A stretch of DNA of 64,000 bases from JAEUHO01 sp046350655 (GCA_046350655.1 JAXMAB010000006.1:310001-374000); one strand, 5' to 3'; shown: positions 32,751 through 41,372, counted from the first letter of the stretch. Translations and numbers: made by a program. Notes: generated by a model not told the origin, from the letters alone.

Positions 32751-34894
32751 GGCGCGTCCTCCTCGCCGTCCTCCGCCGCGCCGTCGCCGTCGGCCGCGTC
32801 GCCCCCGACCGCGACGCGGGGCGCGTCCCCGAGGTTCTGCATGGCGCACAGGCGGGCGTAGAGGCCCCCGCGGGCGAGGAGCTCCTCGTGCGTGCCCTGG
32901 TCGACGATGCGACCGCGCTCGAGGACCACGATGCGGTCGGCGTTCTTCACCGTCGAGAGCCGGTGCGCGACCACGAGCGTCGTGCGGCCCTGCCGCAGGC
33001 GGTCGAGCGCGGCCTGCACCGCGCGCTCGCTCTCGGCGTCGAGGCTCGCCGTCGCCTCGTCGAGGACGAGGAGCCGCGGGTCGCGGATCAGGGCCCGCGC
33101 GATCGTGATGCGCTGGCGCTGGCCGCCCGACAGGCGCGCCCCGCGCTCGCCGACCTCGGAGGCGTACCCCTGCGGGAGCGCGGCGATGTGGTCGTGGATG
33201 AACGCCGCGCGCGCGGCGTCGGCGACCTCGGCGTCGGTCGCGCCGGGGCGGCCCTGGCGGATGTTCTCGCCGATGCTCGTGTGGAAGAGGAACGGGTCCT
33301 GCGTGACCACGGCCGCGCGGTCGAGGAACGACGCGCGCCGGAAGTCGCGGAGGGGCCGGCCGTCCACGGTGATCCGGCCCTCGGTCGGGTCGTAGAAGCG
33401 CAGCAGCAGGTCGCACAGCGTGGACTTGCCGCTGCCCGACGGGCCCACGAGCGCGACCGTCGCGCCGCGCGGGATCTCGAACGAGATGTCCTCGAGCACC
33501 GGCAGGCCGGGTCGGTACGCGAACCCGACGCCCTCGAACCGCACCGCGTCGCGGATCTCCTCGAACGGCCGCGCGTCGGCCGGGTCCGGCGGCGGCGGCG
33601 GGAGGTCCATGACGTCGAACACCCGCTCGACGCTCGCCATGGCGTCGTTCATCCCGTTCAGGTCCTTCACCAGCTTCTTCGCGGGCCGGTAGAGGTTGCC
33701 GACCTGCGAGAGGAAGATGAGGAGCGCGCGCGGGTCGACGCCGAGCAGGCCCCGCAGCGCGAACCACGACCCCCCGACGAACAGCGCCATCACGAGCAGG
33801 TTGTTGAGGAACTCCGTGGCCGCGTCCGACAGCGACTTCGTCCGCTGCACCTTCATCGACTGCCGGTAGACCGCGCGGTCGGCCGCGTGGAACTCGTCCA
33901 CCTTGCGGTCCTCGCTGCGGAACGCCTTGACCGTGCGGATGCCCGACACGACCTGCAGCAGCACCTCGACGCGCTTGGCCGACCCCGACTGCCGCTTCTT
34001 CGCCTGCTTGTTGACCCGCCGCGTCAGCCGGCGCAGCGGGATGAACAGCAGCAGGCCGGGCACGCAGATCGCCGTCAGCATCGGCGACAGGCCCGCGAGG
34101 AACACGATGCCGAAGAGGAGGCTGAAGAAGCCCTCGGGCAGGCTCCCGAACACGAGCTTCAGCCCCGCCGCGAACCCGCCCACGTCGTCGAGGACGCGCT
34201 GCACGACGTCGCCGCGGTGCGCCGCGTCGTAGAACGCCATGGGCTGGCGCAGGAGCTTCCCGCAGAGGTCCTTCCGCACGTCCATGAGGATGCGCTGCCG
34301 CACCATCTCGTTGACGTAGTCCTCGAGGAACGCCGACACCGACATCACGAGGATGAAGAACACGAACAGGATGCCGACCGACAGGATCGTCGCGTAGCGG
34401 TCCCGCTCGTGGTCGCGCGCCGCCGCCACCGCCACGGGGTCCGCGCCCGGGAGCCCCTTCGGCAGCCAGTCCTCGACCACCCAACGCGACGTCGTCGCGT
34501 TGATCGCGGTCACGACGTCGTCGAACGGCTGGAGGAGCGTGCCGGTCTTCTTCTTGATCTGCTCCGTGACGACGCGGAGGTCGTCGCCGCCGGGCTTCGC
34601 GCCGGCGTCGGCGGTCCCGCCCTCGGCGCCGCCGGGCGAGGTCGCCACCGGGAACACCCGCGTGACGATGGGCCACAGGAGGAGGATGCGGGCGTTGCTC
34701 GCGAGCGCCTGGAACCCGATCAGCAGGACCGAGAGGAGCAGGAGGCCGCGGTGCGGCCGCGCGTAGGGGAGCACGCGCCGCAGCTGCCGCCACGGCTGGG
34801 GCGGCGCGTCGGAGCCGGCGAGCCCCGGCGGCGCGCCGGGAGGCGGGGCCCCGTCGGGCGCGCCGGGCGACGGGGGGGGAGGGCGGTCCACCAC
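32747..34894 (-). CDS. MsbA-like ABC exporter (fused membrane and ATPase domains)
   Basis: 715 residues. A Pro-rich N-terminus leads into a six-helix type IV exporter domain (about 45-440), including MAFYDAAHRGDVVQRVLDDV. An insertion of about 90 residues lies between the first helices and is unusual for MsbA. The ATPase domain has Walker A GPSGSGKST, signature LSGGQRQR, Walker B LLVLDEATASLDA and VAHRLST. The family flips lipid A-core or other amphiphiles across the inner membrane, which fits this glycolipid cluster. Acidic C-terminal tail. GTG 34894 follows a TAAGGT box by 14 nt. Confidence 0.85.
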   Translation of the reverse strand: MVDRPPPPSPGAPDGAPPPGAPPGLAGSDAPPQPWRQLRRVLPYARPHRGLLLLSVLLIGFQALASNARILLLWPIVTRVFPVATSPGGAEGGTADAGAKPGGDDLRVVTEQIKKKTGTLLQPFDDVVTAINATTSRWVVEDWLPKGLPGADPVAVAAARDHERDRYATILSVGILFVFFILVMSVSAFLEDYVNEMVRQRILMDVRKDLCGKLLRQPMAFYDAAHRGDVVQRVLDDVGGFAAGLKLVFGSLPEGFFSLLFGIVFLAGLSPMLTAICVPGLLLFIPLRRLTRRVNKQAKKRQSGSAKRVEVLLQVVSGIRTVKAFRSEDRKVDEFHAADRAVYRQSMKVQRTKSLSDAATEFLNNLLVMALFVGGSWFALRGLLGVDPRALLIFLSQVGNLYRPAKKLVKDLNGMNDAMASVERVFDVMDLPPPPPDPADARPFEEIRDAVRFEGVGFAYRPGLPVLEDISFEIPRGATVALVGPSGSGKSTLCDLLLRFYDPTEGRITVDGRPLRDFRRASFLDRAAVVTQDPFLFHTSIGENIRQGRPGATDAEVADAARAAFIHDHIAALPQGYASEVGERGARLSGGQRQRITIARALIRDPRLLVLDEATASLDAESERAVQAALDRLRQGRTTLVVAHRLSTVKNADRIVVLERGRIVDQGTHEELLARGGLYARLCAMQNLGDAPRVAVGGDAADGDGAAEDGEEDAP

Positions 34895-34908
34895 GATGGG
34901 TCCCGGCC

Positions 34909-34914
34909 ACCTTA
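34909..34914 (-). promoter_or_regulatory. -10-like box TAAGGT of the ABC exporter
   Basis: Fourteen nucleotides upstream of GTG 34894 on the minus strand, facing away from the EF-G-like promoter. Confidence 0.35.
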
Positions 34915-34982
34915 CCGGGCCCCCGTCCCACGGCCGTCACGGAACCGAAGCCCCCGGCCCGCGGACGGCGACCCACGGGCAC

Positions 34983-34992
34983 GCGAGGCCCG
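34983..34992. repeat. Dispersed GCGAGGCCCG copy in a divergent promoter gap
   Basis: One of two copies in the 291-bp gap between the ABC exporter and EF-G-like genes; the other, in opposite orientation, is at 35101-35110. Apart from the promoter boxes the gap holds nothing else recognisable. Confidence 0.5.
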
Positions 34993-35100
34993 CGCGCCCG
35001 CGAGGGCGCGGGCCGAGGGACGCCCGCGCGCCGGCCCGCACACCGGCGGAGCGTGGCGCGCGGAGTAGTTTCCTCCCCCGGTCCGAGATCGGCCGGCGAC

Positions 35101-35110
35101 CGGGCCTCGC
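35101..35110. repeat. Dispersed CGGGCCTCGC copy, inverted orientation
   Basis: Followed by CGTCCCG. It sits about 40 bp upstream of the TACCCT box of the EF-G-like gene. Confidence 0.5.
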
Positions 35111-35150
35111 CGTCCCGCACCCCCGGGTGGGCGGCGGGGGCCGGGGGACG

Positions 35151-35156
35151 TACCCT
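35151..35156 (+). promoter_or_regulatory. -10-like box TACCCT of the EF-G-like gene
   Basis: Thirty nucleotides before ATG 35186, giving a short leader that carries the GGGAG ribosome binding site (35174-35178). Confidence 0.4.
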
Positions 35157-35185
35157 GCGTGGACAACCCCGTTGGGAGTCCTGCG

Positions 35186-37222
35186 ATGACACATCGACCC
35201 GAGGACGTACGCACGGTGGCGCTGGTGGGTGCAGGTGGGGCCGGGAAGACGACGCTGACGGAGACGGCGCTCTTCCTGGCCAAGGCGATCTCGCGCAAGG
35301 GGACGGTGGAGGAGGGGAACACGACCACCGACTTCGACCCGGACGAGAAGGAACGCCGGCAGTCGCTCACGGCGAAGCCGGTGCACCTGCACTGGTCCGA
35401 CACGTTCATCCAGTGGATCGACTGCCCGGGCGCCGCGGACTTCGTCGGCGAGCCGACGGCGGCGATGGCGGCGGTGGAGACGGTCGCGGTCGCGGTCGCC
35501 GCGAAGGACGGCGTGGGCGTGACCGCGCGGCGCCGCTTCCAGGAGGCCGGCAAGCTCGGCCTCGTGCGCTGCGTGGTGCTCACGAAGATCGACGCCGACA
35601 ACATCGACCCCGACGCGCTCATGGCGTCGCTGCAGGCGAACTTCGGCGAGCACGTCATCCCGCTGAACTTCCCCGACGAGTACGGGCCGGGCGTCCACAA
35701 GATCTACAACGTGTTCGCGGAGGACCTGCCGGACCACGTGAAGGAGAAGGCCCTGGCGCTGCGGAAGGCCGCGACGGACGCGGTCGTCGAGTGCGACGAC
35801 GCGCTCATCGAGAAGTACTTCAACGAGGGCGCCATCAGCAAGGAGGAGCTCTTCCACGCCTTCCCGAAGGCGATCCGCACGGGCCACATCGTGCCCGTCC
35901 TGCACACGTCGAGCGCGAAGGAGCTGGGCGTGCGGCAGCTGATGGACTTCATCGCGCACGAGACGCCGAGCCCGGCCGAGGGCGTGGCGCGCACGGCGCG
36001 GGACGCGAGCGGCGCCGAGGTCCACCTCGACCCGAAGGGCCCGTTCGCGGCGCAGGTGTGGAAGGTGGTCGTGGACCCGCACGTCGGCAAGACGACGTTC
36101 CTGCGCGTGTGGGGCGGCTCGCTGGCGTCGAAGTCGTCGATCTTCGTGCCGCGGCTGAACAAGACCGAGCGCATCGGCGACCTGCACGACGTGAACGGCA
36201 AGGAGCACAAGCCGCTCGCGACGGCGTCGGCCGGGATGATCGTCGCGCTGACGAAGGTGGACGACCTCCACATCGGCGACACCGTGACCGACGGCCACGT
36301 GAACGCGCTGTTCGACCCCATCCCGTTCCCGCCGGCGCAGGTGACGCTGGCGGTCGAGCCGAAGAACCGCGCCGACGAGGCCAAGCTGATCCCCGAGCTG
36401 GCGAAGCTGCACGAGGCCGACCCGACGTTCGTGCCCGAGCGCGACCCGGCGACCGGCGAGTTCGTGATCCGCGGCATCTCGGCGCTCCACCTCGACGTGA
36501 CGCTGCGGCGCCTCGCGAAGAAGAAGGTCGAGCTGCTCACGCACCCGCCGAAGATCCCGTACCGCGAGACGATCGCGACCCCGGGCGCCGGCGAGTTCCG
36601 CCACAAGAAGCAGAGCGGCGGCCGCGGGCAGTTCGCCGAGGTGCACCTGAAGCTCGAGCCGCTCCCGCGCGGCGCGGGCTTCGAGTTCGTGGACGCGGTC
36701 GTGGGCGGCACGATCCCGCGGCAGTTCATCCCGGCGGTCGAGAAGGGCGTGCGCGACACGCTGCCCCACGGGGTGGTCGCGGGCTTCCCGTTCACCGACG
36801 TGCGGGCCATCGTCCACTTCGGGAAGTTCCACGACGTCGACAGCGACGAGTTCTCGTTCAAGCTCGCCGCGTCCCAGGCGTTCCGCGCCGCGGTCGAGGC
36901 CAGCCGGCCGATCCTGCTCGAGCCGATCATGGACGTCGAGATCGACGTCCCGTCGCGGTTCATGGGCGAGATCTCGGGCGACCTGAACAGCCGCCGCGGG
37001 CGCATCGTGGGCATGGACAGCGAGGGCGACCTCACGAAGATCCACGCCCAGGTGCCGCTGCCGGAGATGCTCAACTACTCGACCGAGCTGCGGTCGATCA
37101 CGTCCGGCGAGGGCGAGTTCCGGGCCCACATCGCGCGGTACGACCGCGTGCCGCCGCCGCTCGACCAGCAGGTCATCGAGAAGCACAAGAAGGAGATGCC
37201 CCACGCGCACGCCGCCCACTGA
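35186..37222 (+). CDS. Elongation factor G-like translational GTPase (EF-G2 type)
   Basis: 678 residues with the full five-domain EF-G order. The P-loop is GAGGAGKT (15-22) rather than the GHIDHGKT of canonical EF-G, switch I reads RRQSLTAKPVH rather than RGITI, and DCPG plus TKID mark G3 and G4. Domain IV has GGRGQFAEVHL, and domain V has LNSRRGRIVGM. These changes are typical of EF-G paralogues that are not the main translocase; such proteins act in ribosome recycling, stress or tuning. No tuf, rps or second fusA gene is adjacent. ATG 35186 is supported by GGGAG 7 nt upstream. Confidence 0.85.
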   Translation: MTHRPEDVRTVALVGAGGAGKTTLTETALFLAKAISRKGTVEEGNTTTDFDPDEKERRQSLTAKPVHLHWSDTFIQWIDCPGAADFVGEPTAAMAAVETVAVAVAAKDGVGVTARRRFQEAGKLGLVRCVVLTKIDADNIDPDALMASLQANFGEHVIPLNFPDEYGPGVHKIYNVFAEDLPDHVKEKALALRKAATDAVVECDDALIEKYFNEGAISKEELFHAFPKAIRTGHIVPVLHTSSAKELGVRQLMDFIAHETPSPAEGVARTARDASGAEVHLDPKGPFAAQVWKVVVDPHVGKTTFLRVWGGSLASKSSIFVPRLNKTERIGDLHDVNGKEHKPLATASAGMIVALTKVDDLHIGDTVTDGHVNALFDPIPFPPAQVTLAVEPKNRADEAKLIPELAKLHEADPTFVPERDPATGEFVIRGISALHLDVTLRRLAKKKVELLTHPPKIPYRETIATPGAGEFRHKKQSGGRGQFAEVHLKLEPLPRGAGFEFVDAVVGGTIPRQFIPAVEKGVRDTLPHGVVAGFPFTDVRAIVHFGKFHDVDSDEFSFKLAASQAFRAAVEASRPILLEPIMDVEIDVPSRFMGEISGDLNSRRGRIVGMDSEGDLTKIHAQVPLPEMLNYSTELRSITSGEGEFRAHIARYDRVPPPLDQQVIEKHKKEMPHAHAAH

Positions 37223-37265
37223 CGGCCGCCGCGTCCGGCGCTCCCTCCTCGTCCGCACGCTCCTC

Positions 37266-38528
37266 GTGCTGGGTGCCGCCGTCCTCGCGGCGGCGCCCGC
37301 GCGGGGCGGCGACGCACCGGGCCTCGCGTCGGAGGTGGACCGGCTGCTCGCCCAGCTCGCGAGCGACGACTACGCGGTGCGCGAGGCCGCGCGCACGCGC
37401 CTCGCGGCCGTCGCGCGCGAGGCCCGCGAGCAGCTCGTCGCGCGGCGCGACGACCCCGACCCCGAGGTGCGCCGCACGATCGCGGGGCTCCTCGCGACGC
37501 TCGGCGAGCCCGACGAGCCGCCGACGCCCCGCGGGACGCTCGCGGACCTCGGGCTCGTGACGTTCGAGGCGTCGGGGACGCTCGCCGAGGTGCTCGCGCG
37601 CTGGGAGGCCGAGGTGGGCGGGCGCGTCACCGTGCCCGCGGCGTCGGCCGGGACGTCGGCGCGCGTCGCGGCGCGGGGGGCGCCGTACTTCGCGGCGCTC
37701 GACGCGATCCTGGCGCCGGCGGGGCTGGACGTGCGCGACGGGTTCGACGAGGCCGGCGTCGCCGTCGCGGTGCCGCGCCCGGCGGACGCCGTGAAGCCGC
37801 CGACCGCGGCGGCGGGCCCGTTCCGGCTCGACCTCTCGAGCGTCGCGGTCGAGCGGTTCTTCGCGCCGACCGAGCGGCGCGAGCCGCGGTTCGGCGTGCG
37901 CCTGTCGTGGGCGCCGACGGTGCACGTGACGTCGCTGACGTCGCCGAAGGTGAGACGGGCGGTGGACGCGGCCGGCGTGACCCTGACCGGCCTGCCCTTG
38001 GCCACGACGTACGGCATCGGCCGGACGCGCTGGGCCCAGGCCGAGGTGCGGCTGATGGCGGTCACGGGGCCGCTCGCCGAGCGGCTCGCGACGCTCGACC
38101 TCGAGGCCGAGGTCCGCGTGCGGTCGGGCGGGCAGGCGGTCGCGTTCGACGACCTGTCGCCGGAGGTGCTGCCCGCGATCCGGACCGCCGGGACCGGGGG
38201 GCCCAAGACCGAGACCCGCGTGACGCTCACGGGGTTCGGGCCGGACCCCGACCACGGGGGGTACGTGGTGGCGGACCTGACGGTGGCGCTCGCCAAGGGA
38301 GTGCCTGCCGACAGCGTCACCGTGATGATGGAGACCCCGGGGGAGGGGGTGCGGCCGCTGTACGACCTGTCGAACCGGATCGCGGCGGCCGACGGGACGG
38401 TGCGGATCCGCGTCCGGACCCCCGGTGCGGCCCCGGCGGTCGCGGGCCGGGTCCTCCGGGTGGCCTGGTACACGAAGGAGCAGGAGGTGGTCGTGCCGTT
38501 CGCCTGGACCGACGTGCCGCTCCGGTGA
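37266..38528 (+). CDS. Exported HEAT-containing protein of unknown function
   Basis: 420 residues from GTG 37266. The start is uncertain: the 14 codons before it in the same frame (RRVRRSLLVRTLLV...) would complete an ideal signal peptide but contain no usual start codon. Residues 15-80 hold one or two HEAT-like units (SDDYAVREAARTRLAAVA, DPDPEVRRTIAGLLATLG). A secretin-like N-domain-type alpha/beta segment follows (FEASGTLAEVLARWEAEVGGRV) and then a long beta-rich part. No catalytic motif. It lies 43 bp after the EF-G-like gene. Confidence 0.6.
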   Translation: MLGAAVLAAAPARGGDAPGLASEVDRLLAQLASDDYAVREAARTRLAAVAREAREQLVARRDDPDPEVRRTIAGLLATLGEPDEPPTPRGTLADLGLVTFEASGTLAEVLARWEAEVGGRVTVPAASAGTSARVAARGAPYFAALDAILAPAGLDVRDGFDEAGVAVAVPRPADAVKPPTAAAGPFRLDLSSVAVERFFAPTERREPRFGVRLSWAPTVHVTSLTSPKVRRAVDAAGVTLTGLPLATTYGIGRTRWAQAEVRLMAVTGPLAERLATLDLEAEVRVRSGGQAVAFDDLSPEVLPAIRTAGTGGPKTETRVTLTGFGPDPDHGGYVVADLTVALAKGVPADSVTVMMETPGEGVRPLYDLSNRIAAADGTVRIRVRTPGAAPAVAGRVLRVAWYTKEQEVVVPFAWTDVPLR

Positions 38529-38586
38529 GGGGACGATCGCCCCGCACGGTTCCGGTCCGAGACTGGGGGCGTGGGGGGGCCGGGGG

Positions 38587-38592
38587 TACACT
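38587..38592 (+). promoter_or_regulatory. -10-like box TACACT of the selenoprotein gene
   Basis: GGGGGTACACTTCC lies 43 nt before ATG 38636; TTGGAG (38624-38629) provides a ribosome binding site. Confidence 0.4.
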
Positions 38593-38635
38593 TCCCGCAC
38601 TCCGGCGCCCCTCGGGCGACCGCTTGGAGACGACC

Positions 38636-39595
38636 ATGGGTCGTTGGACCGCATTCGGAGCCGCCGTCGCGCTCGCCGCCCTCGCGGTGGTGCCCGCGAA
38701 CGCCGCGGACTCGAAGGACAAGAAGAAGGGGCCCATCCTGCGTTGGGCCCACACGTACGAGCAGGCCGCCGCCGAGTCGAAGGAGCGGAACTGCGTCATC
38801 TACGTCACGATCCACGCCGAGCATTGAGGCGCGTGCATCTCACAGCACCGGTCGGTGCTGGACAATGACGACTTCATCGCGTGGTCGAACGAGAACATCG
38901 TGGCGGTCGTGGGCCACAACGGCGCGGTCGGCGGCAAGGAAGACCACAAGCCGGTCACCGAGAAGGACCCGAAGACGAAGGAAGAGCGCGAGGTCTGCCC
39001 GGTCTACCCGGGGCTGACGTGCAAGGAGCACCAGGACCTGCGCGCGGCCTTCTCCAACCCGCCGGACGGGTGGGGCAAGATCGGCCAGTCCGACGGCGTG
39101 CCGAACCACTGGATGGTGGGCCCGGACGGCGTCTGCGAGAAGGTCGAGAACAAGGACGCCGCGCTCCCGAAGACCCTGATCGAGGTGCTGACGGCGTTCC
39201 AGAAGAAGTACGAGGGCAAGCCGGTCCCGCTGAAGAAGTGGGAGGGCTACAACAAGCTGTTCGCGGACGGCGGCAAGGCCGTCGAGGACGGCAAGTGGAA
39301 GGTCGCGCTCGCCGCCTACGCCAAGGTGGACGCGGACGCGAAGAAGCTCTCGAAGGGCATCGTGGACAAGCTGGCCGCCAAGGCCGGCGAGCTCAACGAG
39401 AAGGTCGCGGCCAAGTTCGCGGAGCTGAAGGACGGCTCCGACGACGACGCCACGAAGCTCAAGAACGTGAAGGCGCTCCGGGCCGAGGTCGGCCAGAAGC
39501 TCTCGACGGGCTTCCTGGCGGTCGTGGCCGACATGGACGCCTGGATCAAGGAAGCGGCGGCGAAGCCGGCGACGGAGCCCGTCGCGGCCAAGTAG
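38636..39595 (+). CDS. Probable selenoprotein: exported thioredoxin-like protein with UGAC motif
   Basis: A 319-residue reading frame interrupted once by TGA at 38825-38827 (residue 64). Before it are a signal peptide (RWTAFGAAVALAALAVVPANA) and a thioredoxin-like first strand (NCVIYVTIHAEH); right after it come GAC and then ISQHRSV, VLDNDDFIAW and VVGHNG in the same frame. The TGA therefore replaces the first Cys of a CxxC, giving UxxC, the commonest redox form of Sec. A SECIS-like hairpin follows (38843-38860). The second half is a charged helical region. The downstream part has no ribosome binding site of its own (the first start would be GTG 38855), so readthrough is the simpler reading. 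Sequence error TGA for TGC or TGT is the alternative. It ends at a strong terminator. Confidence 0.72.
38843..38860 (+). promoter_or_regulatory. SECIS-like hairpin with GGUC apical loop
   Basis: CAGCACC-GGTC-GGTGCTG: a perfect 7-bp stem with a 4-nt loop. The loop begins 25 nt after the T of the in-frame TGA. Bacterial SECIS elements lie just downstream of UGA inside the coding region and have G in the first loop positions; the E. coli fdhF element has the same GGUC in its apical loop, by my recollection. Confidence 0.6.
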
Positions 39596-39617
39596 CCCTC
39601 CCTCTCGTCCTCTCCTC

Positions 39618-39648
39618 CGGGCCCGGCGGTCCCCGACCGCCGGGCCCG
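39618..39648 (+). terminator. Rho-independent-type terminator after the selenoprotein gene
   Basis: CGGGCCCGGCGGT, loop CCCCG, then the perfect 13-bp complement, followed by TTCGTTT. Confidence 0.85.
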
Positions 39649-39678
39649 TTCGTTTCCGGCCGGCGACCCGAAACGAAC
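39648..39678. repeat. Inverted repeat GTTCGTTTC / GAAACGAAC
   Basis: Perfect 9-bp arms around 13 nt, immediately after the terminator stem. It is AT-rich for this region, so it may be an operator for the next gene or an antiterminator-like fold. Confidence 0.5.
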
Positions 39679-39728
39679 GTCCGCGACTCCTCGGTCCCGG
39701 TGTCGGCGCGTTCCGGGACGTCCGCGGG

Positions 39729-39734
39729 TATCCT
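39729..39734 (+). promoter_or_regulatory. -10-like box TATCCT
   Basis: Seventeen nucleotides before ATG 39752, with GGAGG between the two. Confidence 0.4.
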
Positions 39735-39751
39735 CGGCGCGGAGGCCGTCC

Positions 39752-41290
39752 ATGGGCGTTCGGATCGCGGGGATCGCTCGGCGGGTCATGGTCGTCGTCG
39801 CGACGTTCGTCCCGCTGTCGGTCGGGATCGCCGCGGATGCCCCGGCCACGGGCCGCACGGTGAAGGTCGTGCGGCGCGGGGGCGTCCCGCTCGCCGACGC
39901 CGAGGTGCTGCTCGTGGACGGAGCGCGGACGGAGGTCCTCGGGCGGACCGGCGCCGACGGCGTCCTCGCGGGGATCCCGCCGCCGATGTCGACGACGGCC
40001 CGGGTGGCCGCCCGGGTCGCGGGGGAGTTCGACGTCGTCGGCGAGACGGTGTTCGCGAGCCCGCCGGGCGTCACGGTCGTCCGGAGATCGGACCTCGTCT
40101 TCGTCGACGTCCGAGCGCAGGACGCCGCACCCGGCGGCGCGCCGCTCCCCGTCGCGTGGACGCGAGCCTACGGCGGTCCGCCGCGGACCCCGGGCCGTCG
40201 CTTGATGGGCTTGGGCGTCGGCACGCTCCCGATCCTCGATGCGGACGTCGCCGAGCGGTTCCACGTGGAGGGCGTGACGTTCAGCCAGATGCGAAACCCG
40301 GAGGGCTACGACCTCCGTTGCGCCGGCCTCGTGCCGCCGGAGTCGACGGACGCCGTCGTGACGATCGCCTGCCGCCCGCAGGTCGCCGTCCGGGTGAAGG
40401 CGACGCTCCCATCCGGCAAGCCCGCCGACGCCGCTGCCACCAGCTGCCGCTGGAAGGGCGCGACGCGCTGGATCCCGTCGCGGTCCAGCGCGCCCTCGGT
40501 CCCGTGGTTCGCGGGCGAGCTCATCGAGGTGGAGGTCGCGGCGATCGACCCGACGAAGTCCGACGACGAGCGCTGGCACGCGGGCACGGGCGAAGTGCGG
40601 CTCCCGGAGCGGCCCGGGGCCGTGGACGTCTCGATCGCGCTCCGCCCGGCGCGGGACGAGGACGACACGCCGGTCGTCGCCGACCCGCGGCCTCCCGTCG
40701 TCGGCGTCGGCGGACCGACGGAGCTCCCGGCGGGGCAGGCTCGCCTCGTCGTCCGCGCCGTCCGATTCGACGGGCGCGCCGTCACGTCGGGGGTCGTCAC
40801 CGTGCGGCGCGTCACGCCCGGGGAGTCCTCGGGTCCCGTGCTCCCCGTCGAGGGGACGCTGGACGTCGCAGGCGCCTGGACCTCCGCGGGCATCGCCGCA
40901 GGTCGGTACGAGGTGCGGCTGCAGGCGGACGGCGTCCTGCCGGCGGCCGTCGAGGTGACCGTGGCCGAGGGGAAGCAGGTGCCGGTCACGCTGAAGGAGC
41001 CGAAGGGGTGTGCGTTGACGGTGCGTGTCGAGCGGGAGCCCGGCCGCCCCGCGGACTTCGCGCTCGTCACGTTCGACGGCGACTTCGTCGACGCGACCGG
41101 GACGACGGCCCGCGTGGACGGGTTCGTCGGGGCGGACGGTACGCGGACGTTCCGCCGCGTGGCCGCCGGCCGTCGCCGCGTCCGGGCGACGTGGGGGCCG
41201 CGCGAGGGCGTCACCGAGCAGGTGCTCGCCGACGGCGCCGCGGCCACGGTGACGGTCGTGCTCACGGAGCGCTCGGAGCAGGGTCGGTAG
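39752..41290 (+). CDS. Large exported protein with carboxypeptidase-regulatory/Ig-like beta domains
   Basis: 512 residues. A signal peptide (VMVVVATFVPLSVGIAADA) is followed by repeated beta-sandwich units: VKVVRRGGVPLADAEVLLVDGA, RLVVRAVRFDGRAVTSGVVTV and LTVRVEREPGRPADFALVTFDG, each with the G-x-P-L-A-D/A-V pattern of carboxypeptidase-regulatory-like domains. No enzyme motif; possibly a surface or matrix protein. The codon choice looks slightly less GC-biased than the neighbours. It ends before a terminator shared with the ATP synthase operon. Confidence 0.65.
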   Translation: MGVRIAGIARRVMVVVATFVPLSVGIAADAPATGRTVKVVRRGGVPLADAEVLLVDGARTEVLGRTGADGVLAGIPPPMSTTARVAARVAGEFDVVGETVFASPPGVTVVRRSDLVFVDVRAQDAAPGGAPLPVAWTRAYGGPPRTPGRRLMGLGVGTLPILDADVAERFHVEGVTFSQMRNPEGYDLRCAGLVPPESTDAVVTIACRPQVAVRVKATLPSGKPADAAATSCRWKGATRWIPSRSSAPSVPWFAGELIEVEVAAIDPTKSDDERWHAGTGEVRLPERPGAVDVSIALRPARDEDDTPVVADPRPPVVGVGGPTELPAGQARLVVRAVRFDGRAVTSGVVTVRRVTPGESSGPVLPVEGTLDVAGAWTSAGIAAGRYEVRLQADGVLPAAVEVTVAEGKQVPVTLKEPKGCALTVRVEREPGRPADFALVTFDGDFVDATGTTARVDGFVGADGTRTFRRVAAGRRRVRATWGPREGVTEQVLADGAAATVTVVLTERSEQGR

Positions 41291-41372
41291 CGCGCCTGGG
41301 GGCGGCCGGCGCCAAGCCCGGCCGACCGCGCAACCGAGGGCGACGCCCCCGTGGTCACGGTGTCGGACCGGA

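Noticed and set aside
38855..39595. Separate gene starting at GTG 38855 after a short peptide gene ending at the TGA
   Set aside because: There is no ribosome binding site before 38855, the 9 codons between TGA and GTG are in frame and complete a UxxC motif, and the upstream half would be a truncated thioredoxin fold.
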